A stretch of DNA of 64,000 nt from Mycolicibacterium sp. CBMA 226. GTDB taxonomy: Bacteria; Actinomycetota; Actinomycetes; Mycobacteriales; Mycobacteriaceae. Below are positions 50,460 to 60,892 of this stretch, piece by piece. Under the pieces are notes generated by a model. It did not search any database. It was not told the DNA's origin and saw only the letters and a program-made list of their open reading frames with translations. Made by a program: the position numbers and the translations under genes. The stretch lies in assembly GCF_009729075.1 (NCBI RefSeq), contig NZ_VTGY01000012.1:62001-126000 (forward strand), given 5' to 3'. The first letter of the stretch is position 1. Each line of letters begins with the position of its first letter.

Positions 50460-51932
50460 ATGGTCCGCACCCCGCTCGCGTTTGCGCTCGTGCTGGCCGC
50501 CGGAGTCTCGGGGTGTGGACAGTCGGCACCCTCGCCTGACGCGTTCGCGGGGGAACTGGCCAAGCGCGTGACCGTCGACGCGACGACCGGCCACCTGGCC
50601 AAACTGCAGGCCATCGCCGACGCCAATGGCGGTAACCGGGCGTTCGGCACCGCGGGCTACGACGCGAGCGTCGACTACGTGGCGAATGCGCTGCGCGCCA
50701 AGGGCTTCGATGTTGCCACCCCGGACCTGGAAGTCAAGGTGGCCTACAACAACACGCCAGAACTGAGTGTCGCCGGCACGCGAGTGCCGGCGCGGGCCCT
50801 GGAGTACTCGGTCGGCACTCCGGGTCTCACCGCGCCGCTGGTGCCGGTCAAGGGTGGGCCCGGATCAGGCTGCAACAGTGCCGATTACGACGCTCTGCCG
50901 ATCAAGGGGGCCGTTGTACTGGTGGACCGCGGCACGTGTCCCTTCGCGACGAAGGAAGCCACCGCGGCAGTCCACGGCGCGGTCGCGCTGGTGGTGGCCG
51001 ACAACAAGGACGACGTCGACGACGCGGGTGCCCCCGCGCGCGGCGCCACCCTGGGGGCCAAGGCGACCGTGAAGATTCCCACGGTGCTCATCCCCAGGGC
51101 GGCCGGAGCTCGGCTGCGGGCTGCCCCGGGCCCGGTCACGCTCAAACTGGATGCCGGAGCGCGGATTGACCACACCCGCAACGTGATTGCTCAGACCAAG
51201 ACCGGGTCCGTGCACGATGTGGTCATGGTCGGCGCACATCTGGACAGCGTCAAGGAGGGCCCCGGCATCAACGACAACGGGTCCGGGGTGGCCGCGGTCC
51301 TGGAGACGGCGCTGCAACTGGGCAGCGCGCCGGAAGTCGAGAACGCGGTGCGGTTCGCGTTCTGGGGTGCCGAAGAAGAGGGCACGATAGGCTCGGACAG
51401 GTACATCCAATCGCTCGACGTCGAGGCGTTGAAAGACATTGCGCTGTATCTGAATTTCGACATGATCGCCTCGGAGAACGCCGGCTACTTCAGCTACGAC
51501 GGCAACTCGTCCGGCCCGCCGTTGGCCGACGACCTGGTGCCGCGTATCCCGGAGGGCTCGGCAGGTATTGATCGCACTTTCACGGCATATCTGGCCGGTG
51601 CCGGAAAGCAGCCGCAGGACTATCCGTTCAACGGACGGTCGGATTACGACGCCTTCACCAGGGCGGGCATTCCGGCGGGCGGACTGGGTACCGGCGACGA
51701 GGAGAACATGAACGACGAGCAGGCGCGTCTCTGGGGCGGCACCGCCGGGAAACCTTTCGACTCCAACTACCACAAGAAGACGGACGACTTGGCACACATC
51801 AACCGCACGGCAATGGACATCATGGGTCGTGGAGTGGCCTTCGGGGTGGGTCGGTACACCCAGGATTTGGGTGGCCGGGGCGGCGTTCCGGTCCGCGATG
51901 ACCGGACCCGGCACGTGGTCTCGGCATCATGA
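50460..51932 (+). CDS. lpqL: Zinc aminopeptidase lipoprotein LpqL (M28)
   Basis: A 490-residue lipoprotein. The signal ends LAAGVSGC, the lipobox, near residue 20. A PA domain occupies about residues 110-235, followed by an M28 catalytic domain of the Streptomyces griseus aminopeptidase type. All metal and catalytic residues are present: H260 (GAHLDS), D272 (GINDNGSG), E305/E306 (WGAEEEG), D334 (NFDMI) and H438 (NYHKKTDD). It acts on the outer face of the membrane. The ATG at 50460 lies seven bases after TACGGT, so it has its own leaderless start. Confidence 0.93.
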   Translation: MVRTPLAFALVLAAGVSGCGQSAPSPDAFAGELAKRVTVDATTGHLAKLQAIADANGGNRAFGTAGYDASVDYVANALRAKGFDVATPDLEVKVAYNNTPELSVAGTRVPARALEYSVGTPGLTAPLVPVKGGPGSGCNSADYDALPIKGAVVLVDRGTCPFATKEATAAVHGAVALVVADNKDDVDDAGAPARGATLGAKATVKIPTVLIPRAAGARLRAAPGPVTLKLDAGARIDHTRNVIAQTKTGSVHDVVMVGAHLDSVKEGPGINDNGSGVAAVLETALQLGSAPEVENAVRFAFWGAEEEGTIGSDRYIQSLDVEALKDIALYLNFDMIASENAGYFSYDGNSSGPPLADDLVPRIPEGSAGIDRTFTAYLAGAGKQPQDYPFNGRSDYDAFTRAGIPAGGLGTGDEENMNDEQARLWGGTAGKPFDSNYHKKTDDLAHINRTAMDIMGRGVAFGVGRYTQDLGGRGGVPVRDDRTRHVVSAS

Positions 51933-53407
51933 GGCGCCTATGGGCCGCCGGCCTGCTGACCGCTGTCGTGGCGGCGTGCGCACCGCCGCCGCCGCAGGCC
52001 CCGGCGCCGCCACCTCCGCCCGCTGTTGATCTCGCTCGCGATTTGGCCGCCAAGGTGACCACCGACGGCATCTACACACATCTGAAGAAGTTCGCCGCGA
52101 TCGCCGCCGAGAACAAAGGCACGCGCGCCGACGGCACGCCCGGTTACCAGGCGAGTGTCGACTATGTGGCAAACCTACTGCGCGACAAGGGTTTCGACGT
52201 TCAGATCCCGGAGTATGTGCGGGTCCTCCGAGGTGCACCCGGCAATCCGGTGCTGGATGTCGGCGGCAGCCGCTGGTCGGTCGTCCAGGCGTCGCTGCTG
52301 ACGTCCACCCCGCCTGCCGGCTTGACGGCGCCGACCCTGCATGCGGTCAAGCCGGCCGGGTGCGCACCGGACGACTACGGCACGCTCAACCTGCGGGGAG
52401 CCATCGCGGTGGTCGACGACCAGGTCTGCTCGGTCGTCGACAAGCAGAACGCGGCCGTGGCCCGCGGCGCGGTCGCTGTTCTCGTCGTCAGCCCGCCGAG
52501 CTCGAACGGCGCCCCCCACGGGCTGTTCAGTCCGGGCTACTACGAGCACCTCAACACGCCGGTGGGCATCATCGGTAAGGACGCCGACGCGGTGCTGTTG
52601 AAAACGAACGCACCGGTCAAGCTCACCCTCGACGCGAAGAACACCGGCGTGAAATCGCGAAACGTTCTGGCCCAGACCAAGACCGGTGATCCGCACAGCG
52701 TGGTGCTGGCTGGTGCGCACCTCGACAGCGCACCGGCGAGCGCGGGCATCAACGACGCCGCAACCGGGGTGTCTGCATTGCTGGAAACCGCAGCCGCGCT
52801 GGGCGGCTCGCCGAAAACCCAGAATGCGGTGCGGTTCACCTTCTGGGGTTCGGGGGCGGTGGGCCAGGAGGGTGCCACCAAGTACGTGCGCGCGCTGGCG
52901 GCCGAGCCGCTGAATGACATTGCGCTGTATCTGGATTTCGACATCCTGGGCTCACCCAACGCCGGGTTCTTCACGTACGACGGGGACCAATCCGGCCAGG
53001 CGAACCCTGAGATTCCGCTCGACGCGGTGCCGGTCGGCTCGGCCGGTATCGAGCGCACCCTTGCCGGATACCTGTCTCTCGCCGGGAAACGGCCCGCGGA
53101 CATGACGATGGATCTGGGCAGCGGCTACGGCCCGTTCCTCACTGCCGGGGTGCCGGTCGGTGGTATCTCGACCGGGACGTCGCAACGCAAGTCGCCGATT
53201 CAGGCCAGATTGTGGGGCGGGCAGGCGGGCGCCGCCTTCGATCCCGGGTACGGGCCTACAGGCGACACCGTCGAGCAGCTGAACCGCGCGGCACTCGCCG
53301 TGACCGGGCCGGCGGTGGCGTTTGCGATCGGTACCTATGCGCAGTCACTCACCGGACCCAACGGCGTCCCCTTGCACGACGAACGTCATCGGCAAGCAGG
53401 CAAGTAG
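51929..53407 (+). CDS. M28-like lipoprotein, probably catalytically inactive LpqL paralogue
   Basis: A 492-residue protein with a lipobox (VVAAC near residue 17) and a proline-rich linker, then the same PA plus M28 layout as LpqL. H264 (GAHLDS), the aspartate of GINDAATG and that of DFDIL remain, but the catalytic and zinc glutamates (AEE in LpqL) are replaced by Ser-Gly-Ala at residues 308-310, and the last zinc histidine is Gly in the segment DPGYGPTGD. It therefore should not hydrolyse peptides by the M28 mechanism. It overlaps lpqL by 4 bases, so the active and inactive forms are made together. Confidence 0.85.
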   Translation: MRRLWAAGLLTAVVAACAPPPPQAPAPPPPPAVDLARDLAAKVTTDGIYTHLKKFAAIAAENKGTRADGTPGYQASVDYVANLLRDKGFDVQIPEYVRVLRGAPGNPVLDVGGSRWSVVQASLLTSTPPAGLTAPTLHAVKPAGCAPDDYGTLNLRGAIAVVDDQVCSVVDKQNAAVARGAVAVLVVSPPSSNGAPHGLFSPGYYEHLNTPVGIIGKDADAVLLKTNAPVKLTLDAKNTGVKSRNVLAQTKTGDPHSVVLAGAHLDSAPASAGINDAATGVSALLETAAALGGSPKTQNAVRFTFWGSGAVGQEGATKYVRALAAEPLNDIALYLDFDILGSPNAGFFTYDGDQSGQANPEIPLDAVPVGSAGIERTLAGYLSLAGKRPADMTMDLGSGYGPFLTAGVPVGGISTGTSQRKSPIQARLWGGQAGAAFDPGYGPTGDTVEQLNRAALAVTGPAVAFAIGTYAQSLTGPNGVPLHDERHRQAGK

Positions 53408-53489
53408 TCAGGTTTCATAGCGACCTCATAAGCGGAATCGCGTTTTCTGAAGGTCCGGTTGTCAGGTTGCCGGGTTAGTAATGGTGCCC

Positions 53490-53894
53490 ATGAAAAGCAC
53501 CTATCGCCTCTGGTCGGCTGCTGCCGGCACCGTGACCGTCCTGGCCATGGGCGGGCTGACCGTCGCTTGCGGCTCGCAGGGCAACAATGCCCCGACGACG
53601 GTCACGGTCACCCCGTCGACCACCACGACCACCACGACGACGGCCAAGCAGCACCACAACGGTGGCGGTGGCGGCACGGGCGGCGGGGGACAGCAAGAGG
53701 CGCCCGCACCTGCACCGGAGACGGTGACCAACACCGAGACCGCCACCCAGACCGAGACCCAGACACAGACCGAGACCTCGACGTCGGTCCAGACCTCGAC
53801 CGAAACGTCGACTTCGGTGCAGACGTCGACGGTCTACCAGCCGCAGCCGCGCGACCGCGGCGGCTTCAACTTCGGGCCGCAGCAGCAGCACTGA
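53490..53894 (+). CDS. Thr/Glu/Gln-rich low-complexity lipoprotein
   Basis: About 134 residues. A signal peptide ends LTVACGS, a lipobox, near residue 24. It is followed by a threonine run, a glycine-rich stretch, and tandem repeats of TET/TQT and ETSTSVQTST (twice) before a short Gly/Phe/Gln tail. The product looks like an extended surface or wall-spanning stalk. I chose the ATG at 53490; the ATG at 53481 is in frame and touches a TAGTAA box. No catalytic domain. Confidence 0.75.
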   Translation: MKSTYRLWSAAAGTVTVLAMGGLTVACGSQGNNAPTTVTVTPSTTTTTTTTAKQHHNGGGGGTGGGGQQEAPAPAPETVTNTETATQTETQTQTETSTSVQTSTETSTSVQTSTVYQPQPRDRGGFNFGPQQQH

Positions 53895-53922
53895 TTCGGC
53901 CCCGAGTTAGGTCGGTCACTGC

Positions 53923-53944
53923 TTGTATGCAACCTTGCATGCAA
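53923..53944. promoter_or_regulatory. Double operator of the GntR / MFS unit
   Basis: TTGTATGCAA (53923-53932) and TTGCATGCAA (53935-53944) are two near-identical 10-base palindromes 2 bases apart, the second perfect. They lie just before a TAGGGT box at about 53950-53955 and the GntR ATG at 53962. Two dimers of the GntR protein could bind side by side. Confidence 0.75.
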
Positions 53945-53961
53945 GTTGCTAGGGTCGTCAC

Positions 53962-54600
53962 ATGGCCATCGAGCAGACGCCCGCCAGCGAGCGCGCCTAC
54001 CGGGATACCAAGACCAAGATCCTGGTCGGCGCGGTCAAAGGCGGGCAGCTCCTGAGCGAGGTCGAAGTCGCGGCGGAGCTCGGCGTGAGCCGGACCCCGG
54101 TGCACGAGGCCTTCCTGCGTCTGGCGGCCGAGGACCTGCTCGACCTGCTGCCCCGCCGGGGCGCGGTCGTCGTGCCCATCCCGCCGCGGGAAGCCACCGA
54201 CCTGCTCGAGATGCGCCTGGCGTTGGAGGGCAGCGCCGTCCGCCGGCTCTGCCGCTCCGAGGCCGCCGCGCAGGCGGCGTCGGCCGAACTCGCCCGCCTG
54301 ATCGACCAGCAGCGCAGCGCTGCCGCCGACCTGGTGCGTTTCGCCGAGCTGGACGACGCGTTCCACCGGCACATCGTCGATGCCGCCGGGAACTGCATCG
54401 CGCAACGCTTCTACGGCTCGCTGGGCGACCGCCAGCGCCGGATGATGGCCGACGCCGTGCAGGCCGACCGGACCCTCGTCGACCGGCTCATCGCCGAACA
54501 CGCCGAGCTGGCCGACGCCGTCGGGAGTCGTGATGCGACGGCGTTCGACGCCCGTCTGCTGGCGCACCTCGAGTCGACCTACGAGGTGGTGCTGCGATGA
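53962..54600 (+). CDS. GntR family (FadR/FCD type) transcriptional regulator
   Basis: A 212-residue regulator with an N-terminal winged helix (LLSEVEVAAELGVSRTPVHEAFLRL, residues 30-54) and an FCD effector domain (DLLEMRLALEGSAVRRL, then FHRHIVDAAGN). The FCD fold often binds a metal and a carboxylate. The ATG at 53962 lies six bases after TAGGGT. Its stop overlaps the MFS start, so it probably senses the transported compound and controls its own operon. Confidence 0.92.
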   Translation: MAIEQTPASERAYRDTKTKILVGAVKGGQLLSEVEVAAELGVSRTPVHEAFLRLAAEDLLDLLPRRGAVVVPIPPREATDLLEMRLALEGSAVRRLCRSEAAAQAASAELARLIDQQRSAAADLVRFAELDDAFHRHIVDAAGNCIAQRFYGSLGDRQRRMMADAVQADRTLVDRLIAEHAELADAVGSRDATAFDARLLAHLESTYEVVLR

Positions 54601-55787
54601 AGCCATGGCTTGCCGTCGCCGCCGGCGTTTTCTGTATCGGTTGGGGCGGAAACCAATTCACGCCGATGCTGATCGAATACGTGCACCGCGCCGGCTATTC
54701 CCGCGTGGACGTCGACGTGCTGTTGGGCGCCTACGTGCTGGGCCTGATCCCCGGGCTGCTGGTGGCCGCGGCGATGTCGAACCGCTATGGCCGTCGGCCG
54801 CTGATGATCGCCGGCCTGATCAGTTCAGCGGCGGGCAGCCTCATCCTGGCGACCGGTGAACTCGGTGGATTCCCAGCACTTTTCGTGGGCCGGTTGCTGT
54901 CCGGACTGAGTGTGGGCGTCGCGATGGCCGTCGGGTCGACCTGGATCGCGGAGCTGTCGGCGCCGCCGTACGACTCGGCCGCGGCCGGCGCCGGCGCGCG
55001 CCGGGCCTCGATCTGGTTGTCTCTCGGGTTGGCGATCGGGCCGTTGTGCTCGGGCCTGCTGGCGCAGTTCGCACCGCTGCCGTTGACCCTGACGTACGTG
55101 GTGCAGGCCGCGCTGTGCATGCCGGCGCTGTGGCTGGTACTGACGCGCACGGTGGAAACCCGGGGCGCTCGGGTCAGCGGAGACCTGTTGTCCCAGTTGC
55201 GGGTTCCGGCCGCGACGCATCGCCGCTTCGTCCGCGTCGTGGCACCCATGGCGCCGTGGGTGTTCGGGTCCGCGGCCATCGCGTACGCCATCGTGCCGGC
55301 CCTCGTCGCAGACAGCCTCGGGTCCTGGGCGCTGCTCTATACCGCGGGCCTGACGGTCCTGACGCTGGCCTGCGGCGTGCTGGTGCAGCCGATCGCCCGG
55401 CGGTTGGACGACCATTCCAGCGCCCGCGCCGTGGTGGTGTCCATGGTGCTGATGTCGGCGGGGGTGTTCGCCGCCGTCGCCACCGCGGTCACGCGTTCAC
55501 CGGCCATCGCGGTGCTGGTGGCCATGCTGCTGGGCAGCGCCTACGGCATCGCCATCGTGTCCGGGCTGCTGGAGATTCAGCGCATCGCCAAACCCCATGA
55601 GCTGGCCGGCGTCTCGGGTGTGTACTACTCGCTGGCGTACGTGGGCTTCCTGCTGCCGGCGGTGCTCGCCGCGCTGGCCCACTACGTCAGCTACCCGGCG
55701 ATGCTCACCGTGGTGGGCCTACTGGCGGCGGTGTGCACCGTGATCTGCGCAGCCGGCTGGTCCAAGCACCTGCCGGCGCGCGCCTAG
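54597..55787 (+). CDS. MFS transporter
   Basis: A 396-residue 12-helix transporter with the MFS loop motif SNRYGRRPLMIAGL near residue 62. It overlaps the GntR gene by ATGA, so it is co-translated with its likely regulator. Substrate unknown; import of an organic acid or export of a drug are both possible. It ends in a 4-base convergent overlap with the DoxX-like gene. Confidence 0.9.
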   Translation: MKPWLAVAAGVFCIGWGGNQFTPMLIEYVHRAGYSRVDVDVLLGAYVLGLIPGLLVAAAMSNRYGRRPLMIAGLISSAAGSLILATGELGGFPALFVGRLLSGLSVGVAMAVGSTWIAELSAPPYDSAAAGAGARRASIWLSLGLAIGPLCSGLLAQFAPLPLTLTYVVQAALCMPALWLVLTRTVETRGARVSGDLLSQLRVPAATHRRFVRVVAPMAPWVFGSAAIAYAIVPALVADSLGSWALLYTAGLTVLTLACGVLVQPIARRLDDHSSARAVVVSMVLMSAGVFAAVATAVTRSPAIAVLVAMLLGSAYGIAIVSGLLEIQRIAKPHELAGVSGVYYSLAYVGFLLPAVLAALAHYVSYPAMLTVVGLLAAVCTVICAAGWSKHLPARA

Positions 55788-56062
55788 CGGTTGCGGGCGA
55801 CGTTGGCAACCAGGTAGAGGACGTAGCCGAGCACGCCGATCGTTGCCACCTTGCGCGTCGGGGGCACGATCAGACCGACGCCCAACGCCGTCTCGATCGA
55901 TCCGTTGACCTTGAGGTGCTTGTCGATGTCCTGCGGGAACGCCGTCGCGGTGATGCCCGTGAACAGGTCGGGCTTGATGAAGTGTGCGAGCCCGGCCAGG
56001 GTCAGGCCGATCCCGGCCAGCAGGCCCTTCTTTCCATCGGTGTTCTCAGCGGCGTCGGTCAC
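55784..56062 (-). CDS. Small DoxX-like membrane protein
   Basis: About 92 residues with three predicted membrane segments, near residues 15-30, 58-72 and 73-90 (ALGVGLIVPPTRKVATIGVLGYVLYLVAN). The pattern resembles DoxX/DoxD-type proteins. I chose the GTG at 56062 because GAGAGGA lies 7 bases before it; a GTG at 56083 that overlaps the monooxygenase stop is also in frame. It is cotranscribed with the monooxygenase. Confidence 0.7.
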   Translation of the reverse strand: MTDAAENTDGKKGLLAGIGLTLAGLAHFIKPDLFTGITATAFPQDIDKHLKVNGSIETALGVGLIVPPTRKVATIGVLGYVLYLVANVARNR

Positions 56063-56079
56063 CCTGTGGTCCTCTCTGA

Positions 56080-57567
56080 TCACGAAATCTTGTAGTCGCT
56101 CAACGGAAATTCGGAAGCTTCCCGGATCGCCGTCTCGGTCGACGACGGGCGCAGCAGTGTGGGCTCACCCGCGGGATTGAAATAGTACGAGTGGGCGGTG
56201 GCGCAGTTGCCGAGGGTGAACAGCGAGTCGCCGAGCAGCTCCGTCATCCGGTCCAGGAATGCCGTGTTGGCTTCCTCTGTGACCTCGAACGTCGTCGCAC
56301 CGCGCTTGTTCACCTCGGTGAAAAGCCGGTCCATCAGCCGCATTTGGTACTCCATGGTGTTGAAGAAGTTCAACCCCAGGAACGCGTAGGGACTGGCCAG
56401 GCTCAGGTAGTTCGGGAAGTACGGCATTGACACGCCCTGGTAGGCCTGGAAACGCGTTTCGCGCCACCACTTTCCGAGATCACGGCCCTCGCGGCCGATC
56501 ACCTCGATGGCCGGGAAGTTGGCCTCCCACAGGTCGAACCCGGTGGCGAGGACCAGGGTGTCGATCTCGACCTTGACGCCGTCGTTGCCGATGATCCCGT
56601 CGGCGACGACGTGGTCGATACCGGCGTCCTGCAGGTGCACGTTGGGCCGGTTGAAGGCCTGGTAGTAGCCGTTGCTGAAAGTCGGCCGCTTGCAACCGAA
56701 GTCGTAGTCGGGGGTCAGGCGGCGCCGCAGGTCCTTGTCGCGGATGACGAAGAACCGGTGCATCTTCGACAGGTCGGACGCCGAGATGTTGAAGCGGCCC
56801 CGGAACATGCCGTAGTGCCGGACGCCCACCGACACCATGACTTCGTAGATCGAGTCGGTGAGCCAGCGAAGCACGCGCTGCGTCAACGGGAATCGGGCGA
56901 ACACCCGCTTGGCCCGCGGGCCGAAGCGCGGATCGATCTTGGGTACCACCCAGATCGGCGTGCGCTGGAACACCGTCAGGTCGGCGGCGGTCTTGGCCAG
57001 CTCGGGAATCAGCTGCACGGCGGTCGCGCCGGTACCGATGACGGCGACGCGCCTGCCCGCCGGGTCGTAGGCGTCGTCCCAGTCGGTGGTGTGGATGACG
57101 CGGCCGGCGAACGTCTCGATGCCAGGGATCGCCGGGATGTTCGGCTGCGACAGGAAGCCCGTGGCCGTGATGAGGTAGCGGGCGCTGAGGGTTTCGCCGT
57201 CGGCGATGCTGACCCGCCAGAGGGCGGCCTCCTCGTCCCAGCGGGCACCGTTGACGACGACGTTGAACCGGATATGGCGGCGCACGTCGTACTTGGCGGC
57301 GACGTCGTCGGCATACCGCTTGATCTCCGGGCCCGGGGTGAAAAGGCGCGACCAGTTCGGGTTGGGCTCGAAGAAGTACGAGTAGGTGGTGGTGGGCACG
57401 TCGACCGCGAGGCCGGGGTAGTGGTTGACGTACCAGGTGCCGCCGAGGTCGTCCTCGCGTTCGAGGATGGTGAAGTTCTCGATCCCGAGGCGTTTGAGCT
57501 GGATGGCCGCACCGATACCGGCGAATCCCGCGCCGACGATGACCGCGTCGAACTGCTGCGTCGTCAT
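56080..57567 (-). CDS. Baeyer-Villiger type flavin monooxygenase
   Basis: A 495-residue FAD/NADPH enzyme. VIVGAGFAGIGAAIQLKRLG (residues 9-28) binds FAD, FAGRVIHTTDW near residue 153 is the FxGxxxHxxxW fingerprint of Baeyer-Villiger monooxygenases, and VAVIGTGATAVQLIPELA near 175 binds NADPH. Such enzymes insert oxygen into ketones, including steroid and cyclic ones; EthA is a mycobacterial relative. Substrate unknown. Confidence 0.92.
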   Translation of the reverse strand: MTTQQFDAVIVGAGFAGIGAAIQLKRLGIENFTILEREDDLGGTWYVNHYPGLAVDVPTTTYSYFFEPNPNWSRLFTPGPEIKRYADDVAAKYDVRRHIRFNVVVNGARWDEEAALWRVSIADGETLSARYLITATGFLSQPNIPAIPGIETFAGRVIHTTDWDDAYDPAGRRVAVIGTGATAVQLIPELAKTAADLTVFQRTPIWVVPKIDPRFGPRAKRVFARFPLTQRVLRWLTDSIYEVMVSVGVRHYGMFRGRFNISASDLSKMHRFFVIRDKDLRRRLTPDYDFGCKRPTFSNGYYQAFNRPNVHLQDAGIDHVVADGIIGNDGVKVEIDTLVLATGFDLWEANFPAIEVIGREGRDLGKWWRETRFQAYQGVSMPYFPNYLSLASPYAFLGLNFFNTMEYQMRLMDRLFTEVNKRGATTFEVTEEANTAFLDRMTELLGDSLFTLGNCATAHSYYFNPAGEPTLLRPSSTETAIREASEFPLSDYKIS

Positions 57568-57581
57568 ATTCAGACGGTACC

Positions 57582-58204
57582 TCAGGTACCGCTTTGAGCC
57601 ATCAGCACAATCGCCGCGGCGACCGCCAGCGCCGGCACGTCCAGGGTCTTGGATCCCAGGTCATGGCGGGCGCCGGTGATCTCGACGAGCTCGGTGGAAG
57701 CCGGGATCAGCGCAGCAGCCGCGGTGAGCTCGGCGATGCTGCCGAACGGGTCGGCTGTGCCGTGCGTGAACACCGTCGGGACGGTGATCTGCGACAGATG
57801 TTCGGTGCGGGCCCGCTCGGGCTTGCCGGGCGGGTGGAGGGGATAGGAGAACAGGGTGAGAGCGGCCAGGTCAGCGCCGTCGGCAGCGACCATCGAGGTC
57901 ATCCGGCCGCCATAGGAATGGCCGCCGGCGATCACGGGTCCATCGGTCAGCGTGTGCGCCAGCTCGATGGCTTCGACGATGCCCTGCTGGTCCGACGCGG
58001 CGGAGTTCGACGGCGGCCCTTTCGGGCGTCGGCGCCGGTACGGCAGGTTGTAGCGGATGGCGAGCCAGCCGTGTCGGGCCCACTCGTCGCAGAGCCGGAT
58101 GATCAGCGGGGCGTCCCGGTTGCCGCCGGCGCCATGGGTGAGCAGTACGACTCCCACCGGGGTGCCGTCGGGTTCGTGCGCGACGCCTGCGATGTCCTCA
58201 AGGC

Positions 58205-58208
<4 letters not shown>
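57582..58208 (-). CDS. Alpha/beta hydrolase of the KANL3/Tex30-like family (Rv0421c-like)
   Basis: A 208-residue alpha/beta hydrolase: VVLLTHGAGGNRDAPL near residue 19, nucleophile Ser in AGGHSYGGRM near 95, Asp in THGTADPFG near 150 and His in TGARHDLG near 182. It overlaps thiD by 4 bases and so lies in the thiC-thiD transcript. The M. tuberculosis order is the same. Substrate unknown; a link to thiamine salvage is only contextual. Confidence 0.88.
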
Positions 58209-60742
<2,534 letters not shown>

Positions 60743-60829
60743 ACTTGTCCACCGTATCCGATGGGCTCCGGTGGCACATCAACTCATACGCAACACACAG
60801 CTTGAGATGCCCACCTGGCGGGAATCGAA

Positions 60830-60864
60830 TTGTCACGTGGTCGTTTGTATAGCTAACATATGTT
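60830..60864 (+). promoter_or_regulatory. Promoter and overlapping palindrome of the DHA2 exporter
   Basis: TTGTCA (60830-60835) and TAACAT (60854-60859) are 18 bases apart. The perfect 10-base palindrome AACATATGTT (60855-60864) covers the -10 box and the bases to the transcription start, a typical repressor position. A GGAG ribosome site follows at about 60876. The rest of the 250-base gap holds the thiC promoter and riboswitch. Confidence 0.55.
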
Positions 60865-60892
60865 TTTCTGATATTGGAGCGAAACCCGACTG

